A DNA stretch of 40,918 nt from Reyranella massiliensis 521 (GTDB taxonomy: Bacteria; Pseudomonadota; Alphaproteobacteria; Reyranellales; Reyranellaceae), in NCBI GenBank assembly GCA_945860205.1, contig CAMARK010000041.1, positions 1 to 40,918 on the forward strand. Reading direction: 5' to 3'. Shown here piece by piece: positions 25,473 through 33,688 of the stretch (position 1 is its first letter; each line of letters starts with the position of its first letter). The notes under the pieces are model-generated. The model made no database searches. It was given only the letters and a program-made list of their open reading frames with translations, and was not told where the DNA came from. Position numbers and translations under genes: made by a program.

Positions 25473-26147
25473 TCAGCCCGCGATGGCGGCCCTGATGCGG
25501 TCGACCGCGGCATCGGGCGCGGTGAGCACCGGTGTCCCGACCGCGGCGTTGACGGCCGCCAGCGCACGCGAGGTCGAGAAGTGCGCGAGCATGATGGCGT
25601 CGCAGTGCGCGAGCTCGGGCGCCCGCGCGGCGATCAGCGCGTTGTGCCGGTCGGCGTCGCCCTTGCGTAACGCGTCCATGGCCCCCTCGACGACGATCGT
25701 CTCGAGCGTCGCCCCGGCGCCCACCTCGCCGCCCGCCTCTCCGACGAACTGCTCGAACTCCTCCGTCATGGTCAGCACCGACGGCGCGAAGGTCGCGAGC
25801 ATCCCGATCCGCCGCCCCCGGCCGATCGCCTCCCGGAACATCGCTTCGTTGGGCTTCAGCACGGGGACCGGCAGTTCCCGTGCCATGCGCTCGATCGCCG
25901 GCCCGAACGCCGAGCAGGTGACGAGGATCGCCTCGGCTCCGATGCGATGCGCGTAGCCACCGAGTTCGACGAAGCGCTCGAACATGCGCGGCGTCAGCTC
26001 ATGGTCCTTGGCGCGATCGACCGACAGCGAGGCATCGAGCAGGTCGACGGCCTCGGCCTCGGGCCAACGCGTGGCGAAGGCGCGCTGGATGGGTTCCACG
26101 GCGACGGGTGTGCCATGCAGGAGGACGATGCGGGGCTTCTTCGACAT
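25473..26147 (-). CDS. Asp/Glu racemase-fold protein with only one catalytic Cys
   Basis: This 224-residue protein has the two-lobed layout of the Asp/Glu/hydantoin racemase superfamily. The first catalytic Cys is in LVTCSAFGPAI (Cys78). The second, normally in a GCT-like motif, is replaced: the equivalent segment is IMLAHFS (185-191). One-Cys members include arylmalonate decarboxylase-type enzymes, so decarboxylation or isomerisation without full racemase chemistry is possible. ATG 26147 has only a weak site. It lies 29 bases downstream of a solute-binding protein gene on the same strand and is probably co-transcribed with it. Confidence 0.78.
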   Translation of the reverse strand: MSKKPRIVLLHGTPVAVEPIQRAFATRWPEAEAVDLLDASLSVDRAKDHELTPRMFERFVELGGYAHRIGAEAILVTCSAFGPAIERMARELPVPVLKPNEAMFREAIGRGRRIGMLATFAPSVLTMTEEFEQFVGEAGGEVGAGATLETIVVEGAMDALRKGDADRHNALIAARAPELAHCDAIMLAHFSTSRALAAVNAAVGTPVLTAPDAAVDRIRAAIAG

Positions 26148-26176
26148 GCATCAGGTCTTTCGAAAGGAGTGCGTTT

Positions 26177-26884
26177 TCAGGAATGCGGCAGGCGGGATAC
26201 CAAACCACCATCGCCATAGGCCTTGGCCGCGGCGGGCGAGGCGAGCAGCGCCATCCACGCGGCGGCACCGTCGGGGTTCGCGGCATCGGCGAAGATGGCG
26301 GCATCGAAGGTGGAGACGGTCTGGACCTCCGCAGGAAACGGACCGGCGACGGCAACGCCGGGGACCGACATCAGTTCGCTTACCTGCTGGATCGCGATGT
26401 CGGCCTCGCCGCTCGCGACCTTCTCGCCGGTGAAGCCCATCGGGATCGGGACGGCGCGCGCGTTGACCTCCGCGGCAATACCCAGCCGCTCGATCAGCGC
26501 GGTGAAGTAGATGCCGCTCGCACCCGCCCGGGAGTAGGCCACCCTCGCGCCGACCAGAGCCCGCTTGAACGCCTCGACCGTCGAGACGTCAGGCTTCGGC
26601 GCGCCCTCGCGGACGCCGACACCCAGGATCGAGTCGGCGAGACAGACGCGGGTCTCGGGACGCACGATGCGGTCGGCGCAGAGCTTGTCCATGGAACCGT
26701 TAATGGCGATGACGACGTCGGCACGCTGCCCGTCGGCGATCGACTTCATGATGGCCGTGGTCGGACGCCAGTCGATCTCCAGGCGATAGGGCGATGCGGC
26801 CTCGAAGGCCGGTTTCAGCCAGCGATTGACGGCCACCTCGAGGGCGAGACCGCTCATGACGGCGACAGACGACGGCGATGCCAC
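26177..26884 (-). CDS. Substrate-binding protein, ModA-like (type 2 periplasmic binding fold)
   Basis: This 235-residue protein has the pattern of molybdate-type binding proteins: VAVMSGLALEVAVNRWLKPAF, a middle ADVVIAINGSMDKL, the hinge RVAYSRAGASGIYFTALIE and a late GEADIAIQQVSELM, then PFPAEVQTVSTFDAAIFAD. No signal peptide precedes the first strand from GTG 26884, so export is unclear or the start is further upstream. A GAGGAG site precedes the GTG. No ABC permease or ATPase is nearby. The ligand may be an organic acid used by the adjacent racemase-fold enzyme (inference). Confidence 0.72.
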   Translation of the reverse strand: MASPSSVAVMSGLALEVAVNRWLKPAFEAASPYRLEIDWRPTTAIMKSIADGQRADVVIAINGSMDKLCADRIVRPETRVCLADSILGVGVREGAPKPDVSTVEAFKRALVGARVAYSRAGASGIYFTALIERLGIAAEVNARAVPIPMGFTGEKVASGEADIAIQQVSELMSVPGVAVAGPFPAEVQTVSTFDAAIFADAANPDGAAAWMALLASPAAAKAYGDGGLVSRLPHS

Positions 26885-27187
26885 TGGACTTCACTCCTCG
26901 CACAACGGACATCGCCAATATAGCGCGATGCAGCCGTGGCGGGCGGCAAAAGTTGATCTATCGACTTTGGCCATCTCCGGGGGCAATCGCATATGACTCA
27001 AGGTCCCTCACTTCGTTCGGGATGACACCGGTTTCTGCATCGACGCACCGCGCCAAACCCAACAATAGTGTCATCCCGAACGAAGTGAGGGACCTTTCGT
27101 TTCCTCCCTGAAATCCCTGATCCGGACGCTGATGGTAAGTCCTTGCGCACCTGCCCCGTCCAAGACTCAACTGATCGCCAGGGCACG
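26885..27187. other. Gene-free interval with a large inverted repeat
   Basis: These 303 bases contain a perfect 28-bp inverted repeat (27001-27095). Short frames here arise from the repeat and look random. I see no RNA gene or promoter that I would defend. Confidence 0.6.
27001..27095. repeat. Perfect 28-bp inverted repeat with 39-base centre
   Basis: The left arm (27001-27028) begins AGGTCCCTCACTTCG and ends GGGATGACAC. The right arm (27068-27095) is its exact reverse complement. The centre is 39 unique bases. The TGTCATCCC...GGGAC ends resemble the repeats at 2538-2589 and 30911-30956, indicating a dispersed family. It sits between two leftward genes. Perfect 28-base arms suggest recent origin or active maintenance. 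Confidence 0.9.
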
Positions 27188-27688
27188 CTACCGCGGCGCA
27201 AATTTATAGCGGAAGGTACAGCTCGGCGCGCCCTGCATGATCGTCTGGGCGCGCTCGAGGCTCACCTCGCCCGCACCTGCCGCGACGATGTCGAAATCGG
27301 CCGCGCAGATCAGCAGCGCGCCCAGCTCGGGTTCGCCCAGCTCGCGGAAGAACTCGGCGAAGCGGCAGCGCGTCACGTCGATGTCGAGCGCCTCCTTGTC
27401 CTGGCGCAGAACCTCGACGTCGACCTCCCGCCCGGAGACCTCACCCCAGACGCTCTGGATGGCGGCCCACTTGCGGCGCGGGCTGCCCTCGATGCCGTCG
27501 CCGATGGCGGCGAACAGCTGCTTCGACCAGTCGCGCAAGGCTTGCGTCACGATGGCGTCGGCCTTGTCCTTGCCCAGCTCGGCCCGCAACGCGCGCACCA
27601 CCGGCACCAGGACCTGGGCCTGCATCCGCGTCTTGTCGAGGAGGGACACCTCGGGATCAACAAGGTATCCGTCGATCACACTCGCCAT
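27188..27688 (-). CDS. L-2-amino-thiazoline-4-carboxylic acid hydrolase family protein
   Basis: This 166-residue protein has the C-terminal signature RCRFAEFFRELGEPELGALL, CAADFDIVAAG and LERAQTIMQGAPSCTFRYKF, which I associate with the ATC hydrolase family. Cys, Asp and Glu residues in that segment are the likely active site. Named members open thiazoline rings on the route to L-cysteine, but most members are uncharacterised. It lies 15 bases downstream of the D-2-hydroxyacid dehydrogenase gene on the same strand and is probably in one operon. Confidence 0.78.
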   Translation of the reverse strand: MASVIDGYLVDPEVSLLDKTRMQAQVLVPVVRALRAELGKDKADAIVTQALRDWSKQLFAAIGDGIEGSPRRKWAAIQSVWGEVSGREVDVEVLRQDKEALDIDVTRCRFAEFFRELGEPELGALLICAADFDIVAAGAGEVSLERAQTIMQGAPSCTFRYKFAPR

Positions 27689-27703
27689 TCTCGCTCTCCG
27701 GCC

Positions 27704-28666
27704 TCAGTAGCCCGCGGTGCGGTCGACGACTTCCTTGAGCGGGTTGCCGTCGAGGAAGCGGCCAAGGTTTTCCACGAACAGCCGCGCCACGAACTTGTCG
27801 CGCTGCGGATGCGGGCCGCCGATGTGCGGCAGCACGACAATGCCCTCGGCCTTCCAGAACGGATGCTCGGCCGGCAGCGGCTCCTGGCGGAAGACGTCGA
27901 GCACGGCACCGGCGATCTTCTTGTCCTTCGCCGCCGCGATCAGGTCGGCGTCGACGATCGTGTGGCCGCGGCCGAAGTTGATCAGCCAGGCCGAGGGCTT
28001 CATCGCCGCCAATCGCTCGGCGTTGATGAAATTGTCGGTCTCCTTCGTGGCCGGCAGCAGCAGCAGCACGAAGTCGGACTGGGCCAGCACTTCGTTGGTG
28101 CGCTCGGCCGGAAACACCTGGGCAACGTTGGCCATCTCGCCCGGCCGGCGCTTGGTGCCGATCACGCGCATGCCGAAGGCCGCGGCGAGTCGCGCCACCT
28201 CCTGGCCGATGACGCCGAGACCGAGGATGCCCAGCGTCTTGCCGGTCAGCGGCTGCGGCACGGTGTGCACCCACTTGGCGCTCTTCTGATTCTCGACCGC
28301 GATGTGCACCGGCTTGGCGGCATAGAACAGAGCCGCCATGATGTTTTCCGGCATCGATTCGGTGTGCGTGCCGCGGGCGCAGGTGAGCGTGAGGCCCTTG
28401 GGCAAGTCGGGCAGCGCCATCCAGCCTTCGACGCCGGCACTCATCGCCTGGGCCCAGCGCAGTTTCGGCATCGACGGCAGCAGGCCCGCCGGCACGCCGC
28501 CCGCCATCAGCGCCTCGGTGCGGGCGAGTTGGTCGGCCGTGGGCTTGTCCTTGCGCGACAGCGTGTCGATCGCGACCCGGTCGTCGAGGCCGGCGGCCTT
28601 GACGGCATCGAGATAGGCGGCAGGAGAGTCCGTCCACAGCAGGACGTGAGCGCGGTTGGTGGTCAT
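27704..28666 (-). CDS. D-2-hydroxyacid dehydrogenase
   Basis: This 320-residue NAD(P)-dependent enzyme reduces 2-keto acids to D-2-hydroxyacids or the reverse. GLGVIG (149-154) is the Rossmann motif. INFGRGHTIVD holds the catalytic Arg, the LDVFRQEPLP region the Glu, and LPHIGGPH the His. The length is typical. ATG 28666 follows AGGAG. The longer frame to 28807 crosses the candidate promoter and is rejected. A -35/-10-like pair at 28800-28771 would start this transcript, with the ATC-hydrolase-like gene downstream. Confidence 0.87.
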   Translation of the reverse strand: MTTNRAHVLLWTDSPAAYLDAVKAAGLDDRVAIDTLSRKDKPTADQLARTEALMAGGVPAGLLPSMPKLRWAQAMSAGVEGWMALPDLPKGLTLTCARGTHTESMPENIMAALFYAAKPVHIAVENQKSAKWVHTVPQPLTGKTLGILGLGVIGQEVARLAAAFGMRVIGTKRRPGEMANVAQVFPAERTNEVLAQSDFVLLLLPATKETDNFINAERLAAMKPSAWLINFGRGHTIVDADLIAAAKDKKIAGAVLDVFRQEPLPAEHPFWKAEGIVVLPHIGGPHPQRDKFVARLFVENLGRFLDGNPLKEVVDRTAGY

Positions 28667-28770
28667 GAAGGCGGCTCCTGGGGCGTCAGGCGAGAGAATG
28701 TAGCGGCACCCTAGCACGCCCATCCATCCGGACAGGGAAAAGGCCGGCGGAGTTTCGCCAGCCTGACCGA

Positions 28771-28800
28771 AAAATAGCCTGAAATCTGCTGAACTGTCAA
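28771..28800 (-). promoter_or_regulatory. Candidate sigma-70-type promoter
   Basis: On the minus strand TTGACA (28800-28795) is followed after 18 bases by TATTTT (28776-28771). It faces the D-2-hydroxyacid dehydrogenase start at 28666, giving a leader of about 100 bases. The perfect -35 box supports it; the -10 box matches four of six consensus positions. The surrounding GTTCAGCA sequence recurs at the 591-619 candidate. Confidence 0.45.
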
Positions 28801-28907
28801 CTTTCACTTTTCTGCCACCCCCGGGCCGCAGAAAGGCTGGTGCATATCGGCCCTACTTGCATAGAATGTGAACCAAGAAGAACACCGTTTTGGAGGCTAC
28901 GTGTAAG

Positions 28908-29903
28908 ATGACCAAGATTATCCTTCCCCGCCGTCGCGCCCTTATCCTGTCCGGTGGCGCCCTCGCCGCCCCCATGATCGCCTCGGGCGTCGCCCGGGCG
29001 CAGGCCGACTGGCCGAACCGGCCGGTGAAGTACATCGTCGTGTTCCCGGCCGGCGGGCCGACCGACACGCTGTCGCGCATCGTCTGCCGCGAGCTCGAGA
29101 AGCTCACCAACCAGCAGTTCATCATCGAGAACAAGAGCGGCTCGGGCGGCGTGACCGGCGCCGACCAGATCGCCAAGTCGGCGCCCGACGGCTACACGAT
29201 CGGGCTCTACACCATCGCCGCGCACGCCATTGCGCCCACGCTCTATGCCAAGCTGCCGTTCGATGCAGCCAAGGACTTCACCGGGGTTTCCATCCTGTGG
29301 GAAGTGCCGAACATGCTGATGACCCGGATCGACTTTCCGGCCAACAACATGGCCGAGTTCATCGCGGTGGTGAAAGCCAACCCGGGCAAGTTTTCCTTCG
29401 CCTCCTCGGGCCCGGGCACCAGCCCGCAGATCAGCGGCGAGCTCTTCAAGAGCCTGGCCGGCGTCAACATCCTGCACGTGCCCTATCGCGGCAGCGCGCC
29501 CGCCCACCAGGACATCCTCGCCGGCCAGGTCGACATGATGTTCGACAACATCCCCGGCCCACTCGGCCTGATGAAGGGCGGCAAGGTGAAGGCCTTCGCG
29601 GTGACCTCGGCCAAGCGCCATCCCGCCGCGCCGGACATTCCGACGATCGCCGAGTTCCTGCCGGGCTATGAGATCACCTCGTGGGGCGGCATCTGCGGCC
29701 CGGCAAACATGCCGCCCGCGATGGTGGATAAGCTCTCGGGCCTCCTGAAGACGGCGCTGCAGAGTGAGGCGCTCAAGGAGGCGTTCGACAAGCAGGGCGC
29801 CGAGCGGATCTGGCTCAGCCCCGCCGACACCGCCAAGTACCGCGCCAACAACGAGGCGCGGCTGGCGCCGGTGATCAAGGCGTCGGGCGCGAAGGTGGAG
29901 TGA
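28908..29903 (+). CDS. Tripartite tricarboxylate transporter substrate-binding protein (TctC/Bug family)
   Basis: This 331-residue periplasmic binding protein starts at ATG 28908 with an upstream GGAGG. The signal LPRRRALILSGGALAAPM, ending ARAQA, is arginine-rich and Tat-like. The mature part begins WPNRPVKYIVVFPAGGPTD, the hallmark of Bug proteins, and has LHVPYRGSAPAHQDILAGQV later. Bug proteins capture carboxylates, amino acids or aromatics. No TctA/TctB membrane genes are nearby, as is common for orphan Bug genes. It diverges from the hydroxyacid dehydrogenase gene across 241 bases. Confidence 0.9.
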   Translation: MTKIILPRRRALILSGGALAAPMIASGVARAQADWPNRPVKYIVVFPAGGPTDTLSRIVCRELEKLTNQQFIIENKSGSGGVTGADQIAKSAPDGYTIGLYTIAAHAIAPTLYAKLPFDAAKDFTGVSILWEVPNMLMTRIDFPANNMAEFIAVVKANPGKFSFASSGPGTSPQISGELFKSLAGVNILHVPYRGSAPAHQDILAGQVDMMFDNIPGPLGLMKGGKVKAFAVTSAKRHPAAPDIPTIAEFLPGYEITSWGGICGPANMPPAMVDKLSGLLKTALQSEALKEAFDKQGAERIWLSPADTAKYRANNEARLAPVIKASGAKVE

Positions 29904-30011
29904 GGACTTTCTTGTCGCCGTGGGCGTGAGGTAGCTGCAGGCACGACAAGCTCGGTAGAATTGGAAAGACTGTCGTATCGAAGATCGTTCCTAGAGCAGG
30001 ACCGCACGGCC

Positions 30012-30308
30012 ATGACGATGATCGATGCCTTCCGAAGCAGCGTGTCCCAGACAGCGCCGCGGCCCGACCTCGGACCCGCCCTGCAGGCGCTCTGGTGGGC
30101 CCGTCGCGGCGACTGGGCCCGCGCCCATGAATGCGTGCAAAGCCACGAAGGCGAGCCCGACTGCGACCGGGTGCACGCGCACCTGCACCGCCAAGAAGGC
30201 GACATGAGCAACGCCGGCTGGTGGTACCGGCGCGTCGGCCGTCCAGTACCCGCCGTGTCGCTGGAAGATGAATGGAACGCTCTGGCAGCTGAGTTGCTGG
30301 CCCGGTAG
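30012..30308 (+). CDS. Conserved small hypothetical protein
   Basis: This 98-residue frame is taken from ATG 30012; an upstream start at 29961 cannot be excluded. It is rich in Trp and His: ALQALWWARRGDWARAHECVQ, DRVHAHLHRQEGDMSNAGWW and YRRVGRPVPAVSLEDEWNAL. The spacing of helices resembles TPR/Sel1-like helical hairpins. I recall similar conserved hypothetical proteins in Alphaproteobacteria, but no function. No signal or membrane segment is present. It precedes the response regulator on the same strand with a gap of at least 54 bases. Confidence 0.65.
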   Translation: MTMIDAFRSSVSQTAPRPDLGPALQALWWARRGDWARAHECVQSHEGEPDCDRVHAHLHRQEGDMSNAGWWYRRVGRPVPAVSLEDEWNALAAELLAR

Positions 30309-30362
30309 CAGGCTGCCCAAGCGGCTCCTTGCCAGGTGGCTGCGAATTGATCTGAATAACAC

Positions 30363-30884
30363 GTGTGGCTGATATGCCGCAAAGTTGTCGTGTTTTGGCC
30401 TATACTCGTCCTAGAAGTTCGTCATCGCAGGAGTCCGATCATCCTTGAAACCGTCCGGTGCGATGTCCTCATCGTCGAAGACAGCACTGTCCAATGCCTC
30501 GAAATGGCGGACTATCTCCGCCGCGCCAACCTCAGCGTCGAATCGGCTTTCGATGCCGCGACGGCGATTGCCAGTGCGACCAAATACGAGCCGCGGGTGG
30601 TGGTGGTCGACTACAATCTTCCAGATATGACGGGCGTGCAGCTCTCGGAAGCGCTGCGCGCACTGCTGCCTTCGGCTGCCATCCTCATCATGTCGGGACG
30701 CATCGACGGGCTGTCCGAGGAAACCCTGCAGGCACTCGGCATCACCGTGTTCGTCAACAAGCCGGTGCCGCTGGGGCCGCTCCGCCAGGCGGTGGTGAAA
30801 CTGGTCGAAGCCAGCACGAAGGGCGAGAAAGTGCCCAGGGCCAAGGGCTGGCTGTCGACCGGCACCGGCGGCACCCGCCAGTAA
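30363..30884 (+). CDS. CheY-like single-domain response regulator
   Basis: The receiver domain runs from CDVLIVEDSTVQCLEM to FVNKPVPLGPLR. The acidic pocket is in VED, the phospho-acceptor Asp in VVVDYNLPDMTG, the switch Ser in MSGR, and the conserved Lys in NKP. No output domain follows, only a basic tail. Initiation is unclear. The frame opens at GTG 30363, but this has no ribosome site and adds unrelated residues. An AGGAG at 30429-30433 points to a rare ATC start at 30438 or 30441. It lies 129 bases before the PAS histidine kinase, a likely partner. Confidence 0.8.
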   Translation: MWLICRKVVVFWPILVLEVRHRRSPIILETVRCDVLIVEDSTVQCLEMADYLRRANLSVESAFDAATAIASATKYEPRVVVVDYNLPDMTGVQLSEALRALLPSAAILIMSGRIDGLSEETLQALGITVFVNKPVPLGPLRQAVVKLVEASTKGEKVPRAKGWLSTGTGGTRQ

Positions 30885-30910
30885 TCCGGCCAAGGCGCAC
30901 CAGCACCTCA

Positions 30911-30956
30911 AAGATCCCTCGCGACGCTCAAGGGCGGGGGTTCCCCCGCCCGAGAT
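30911..30956. repeat. Dispersed-repeat relative with a GC hairpin insert
   Basis: AGATCCCTCGCGACGCTC at the left and CGAGATGACA at the right resemble the ends of the 27001-27095 family. Between them is a perfect hairpin, GGGCGGGGG (30932-30940) and CCCCCGCCC (30943-30951), with a 2-base loop. It separates the response regulator and kinase genes and could tune their relative expression. Confidence 0.6.
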
Positions 30957-31013
30957 GACAAACAGCGTCGGGTCGCACAGCATCAGGTCGAGCGGAACCA
31001 CCGGAGTCTGATC

Positions 31014-33566
31014 ATGGCAACGAGCGAACTCGCACGGCCGGATTTACCGACCTTCGCCGATCTGCTGCGATCCTTTCCCGGCCAGGCACGCCTCGCCCTC
31101 GGAACGCGCGGCGTCCTGTGGGCCACCTTCGCAGGCATCGTCGGTGTGGTCTGCTGCGTCGTGGCCTTCGCCGCGATCGGTCTGTCACTCCACGGTTCCG
31201 ACATCGATCCGGAGCGGCGCAAGGCGCGCGACGTGCTGACGCTCGACAGCGCAAGCCGCTTGCTGATGCGCAGCATCCTGGCGAGTTCCTCCGCCGGTCA
31301 GGCGACCGGCGCGACGCCGATCGCCGGCGCGCCATGGCGCAATTTCACCGAGTCGCTCGTGACGCTGTGCCGCGATTTCGGGTTGGCGCCGCAGACCGCG
31401 CTGGCCGCCACCTGCGCCGCGCAGCAGGATTTCATCGATCTACTGGGCCGTGAAATTCGCGCCCTGGACAGCGACCGCAAGCCGATCGACGCCGCCGCGT
31501 TGCGCCACCTGCTCCAACTCCGGGACGAGATCACCGAGCTCAGCCTGTCGACGACCCGCACGGCCGACGAGCTGATCGGCAATCTGATCGACGAATTTAT
31601 CGTGGCACTGTTGGTGCTGACGCTCAGCACCATCGGCTTCGTCTGTGCCGGGCTGGTCCTGATCCTGCTGGTTGGCCGCACGTCGATGGACTATCACGCG
31701 CAATGGCGTCGCGCCGCGGAAGCGGCGCAAGAGGCCGGCGCCTCGCGCGACATGTTGAGCGAGGTCGTCGAAGCCCTGCCGGCCGGCGTCGTCGTCTACG
31801 ATGCCGGCGAGCACCTGTTGATATGCAACTCGGTGGCGCGGACGCTGACACCGGCGCTGCGGCGGCCCGACGCGATCGGCCGGACCTACTCGGAACTGGC
31901 GCACGATTCGGCACGTGGACTCGAGGCGGCCGGCATGGGGCCGCAGCCGGTCCAGGAGTGGATCGAGCGTTTCCGCAGCAGGACCACGTTGCGCACGCGC
32001 CAGGCCGACGACGGGCGGTGGTTCGACTGGTCGGAGAAGGGCACGCCGGGCGGCCTCACGGTCGGTCTGCGGGTCGATGTCACCGACATCAAACAGCACG
32101 AATTCGCGCTGGAAAAAGCGCGCACCGAACAGGCGAACGCGCGCGCGCGCTACCAGTCGCTGGTCGATACGATGGTCGACGTGGCCTACACGCTCGACGT
32201 CGAGACCGGGAAGTTCACCTTCGTCAACGCCGCCGTTGCCGACCTGTTCGGCGTGCCGCCGGAGAAGTTCGTCGGTTCCCACTTCCTCACTCATATCGCA
32301 CCCGAATCGATCGACCGGGTGCGGAGTCAGACCACCCGCGAATACCGTCCGGACGACCTCGGCACCTTCGCCCGCTTTTCGATGGTCGCGGCGGGCGGCG
32401 CGGTGCGTAATGTCGAAGTGCGGGCGCGCCGCTGGGTCGATGACCAGGGACGAATCGTCAGCACCGGCGTGATCCGCGACGTCGAGGAGCGGGTCCAGCT
32501 CGAACGGCGGCTCGACTCGGAGATGAATCGTTTGCGCTCTATCGTCGAATCGGGCGGCGCGCTGATCGTCCTGGTCGACCGCGCACTGAACGTGGCAATG
32601 GTCAACAGCGGCTTCACCGCCCTCACCGGCATTCCCGCCGCCGATGCCGTCGGCCGCCCGCTGCAGGACATCCTGCCCTGCCCGCTCAATCCCGAACGCA
32701 CCAAGCGCTCCCGCTTTGCCGTCAAGCGGCGCGATCCCTCGGGCCGCGAGCGGCTGATCGCGATCACGGCGACACCGGCCACCGATGCCGACGGCGCGGT
32801 GAGCAACATCATGTTGCTGGGCGTCGACGACACAGAACGCCGCGAGGCCGAGCAGGCGCTCTACAACGCCGAACGCTTCGCCACCGTGGGCGAGATGGCT
32901 GGCACCATGGCGCACGAGATCAGCCAGCCGCTCCAAGTGATCAACATCGCCTGCGCCTCGGCGCTCGACGAGTTCGCCGTGGCGTTGGAGCGAGGCGACC
33001 AGCCGGACCCTGCCTTCGTGCAGGGCAAGCTCGACCGCATCGCCCAGCAGGTCGAGCAGGCCAGCCGCATCATCGGCGACCTGCGTGCCTTCGTGCGCGG
33101 CACCTCTTCCAACACGTCCGAGCCGTTCGATCCGAACGAGGCAGTCCGCCGCGCCATCGACCTCACCGGCCACGGCGTGCGCGAAGCCGGCATGACGCTT
33201 CAGGAGGGACTGAACCCGCAATTGCCCACGGTGCTGGGCGACGCCGGGCATCTGGCGCAGGTGCTGGTCAACCTGATCAACAATGCCCGCGATGCCGGCG
33301 GCGCCGCCATTTCGATCGCCACGGGCACGGTGCAGGAGAATGGCCGGACTTTCGTGCGGATCGCCGTCGAGGATTCAGGACATGGCATTCCCAGCGAGAT
33401 CCTGCCCAAGCTTTTCACGTCGTTTGTGACCACCAAGCCGAGCGGCAAGGGCACCGGCCTCGGGTTGCGCATCTGCCGCCGCATCCTGGAAGAGATGGGC
33501 GGGCGCATCTCGGCCGCCAATCGCGCCGAGGGCGGCGCCCGCTTCGAGATCATCCTGCCGAGCTAG
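31014..33566 (+). CDS. Membrane PAS-domain sensor histidine kinase
   Basis: This 850-residue kinase has two transmembrane segments (about 35-60 and 193-220) flanking a periplasmic region. Three PAS-like units follow: near 243-350 (VVEALPAGVVVYDAGEHLL), 377-490 (VDTMVDVAYTLDVETGKFTF) and 505-620 (IVESGGALIVLVDRALNVAM). In MAHEISQPLQ, His634 is the phospho-acceptor. The N box is NLINN (753-757), with later DSGHGIP and GKGTGLGL ATP-lid motifs. The HEISQPL H-box resembles FixL-type kinases. The PAS signal is unknown; no haem residue can be claimed. The last codons are copied at 34915-34941. Confidence 0.9.
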   Translation: MATSELARPDLPTFADLLRSFPGQARLALGTRGVLWATFAGIVGVVCCVVAFAAIGLSLHGSDIDPERRKARDVLTLDSASRLLMRSILASSSAGQATGATPIAGAPWRNFTESLVTLCRDFGLAPQTALAATCAAQQDFIDLLGREIRALDSDRKPIDAAALRHLLQLRDEITELSLSTTRTADELIGNLIDEFIVALLVLTLSTIGFVCAGLVLILLVGRTSMDYHAQWRRAAEAAQEAGASRDMLSEVVEALPAGVVVYDAGEHLLICNSVARTLTPALRRPDAIGRTYSELAHDSARGLEAAGMGPQPVQEWIERFRSRTTLRTRQADDGRWFDWSEKGTPGGLTVGLRVDVTDIKQHEFALEKARTEQANARARYQSLVDTMVDVAYTLDVETGKFTFVNAAVADLFGVPPEKFVGSHFLTHIAPESIDRVRSQTTREYRPDDLGTFARFSMVAAGGAVRNVEVRARRWVDDQGRIVSTGVIRDVEERVQLERRLDSEMNRLRSIVESGGALIVLVDRALNVAMVNSGFTALTGIPAADAVGRPLQDILPCPLNPERTKRSRFAVKRRDPSGRERLIAITATPATDADGAVSNIMLLGVDDTERREAEQALYNAERFATVGEMAGTMAHEISQPLQVINIACASALDEFAVALERGDQPDPAFVQGKLDRIAQQVEQASRIIGDLRAFVRGTSSNTSEPFDPNEAVRRAIDLTGHGVREAGMTLQEGLNPQLPTVLGDAGHLAQVLVNLINNARDAGGAAISIATGTVQENGRTFVRIAVEDSGHGIPSEILPKLFTSFVTTKPSGKGTGLGLRICRRILEEMGGRISAANRAEGGARFEIILPS
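33533..33559. repeat. 27-bp direct repeat, left copy (kinase 3' end)
   Basis: The 27 bases encoding GARFEIILP at the end of the kinase are repeated exactly at 34915-34941. Together they bracket the ketopantoate-reductase-like gene (33689-34756). Such a pair could mark insertion or duplication of a 1.38-kb segment. Confidence 0.85.
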
Positions 33567-33688
33567 TCCTTCGTTCCTCGTCCTTCGTTCCTCCTGGCGA
33601 GCCGCCCTGAAAGCGAATGCCGACCAGTCTTGGGGCCGCTACAATCGCGTCAACACGACGATGCAAAAAAAAGCGGGGAGGCCGGGCG

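Noticed and set aside
26958..27201. Short leftward frames over the inverted repeat
   Set aside because: They consist mostly of repeat arm sequence and have no other support.
27143..28714. 523-codon rightward frame
   Set aside because: Antisense of the ATC-hydrolase-like and hydroxyacid dehydrogenase genes.
31440..33251. 603-codon leftward frame over the histidine kinase
   Set aside because: Shadow frame rich in Arg, His and Gly; the kinase motifs lie on the plus strand.
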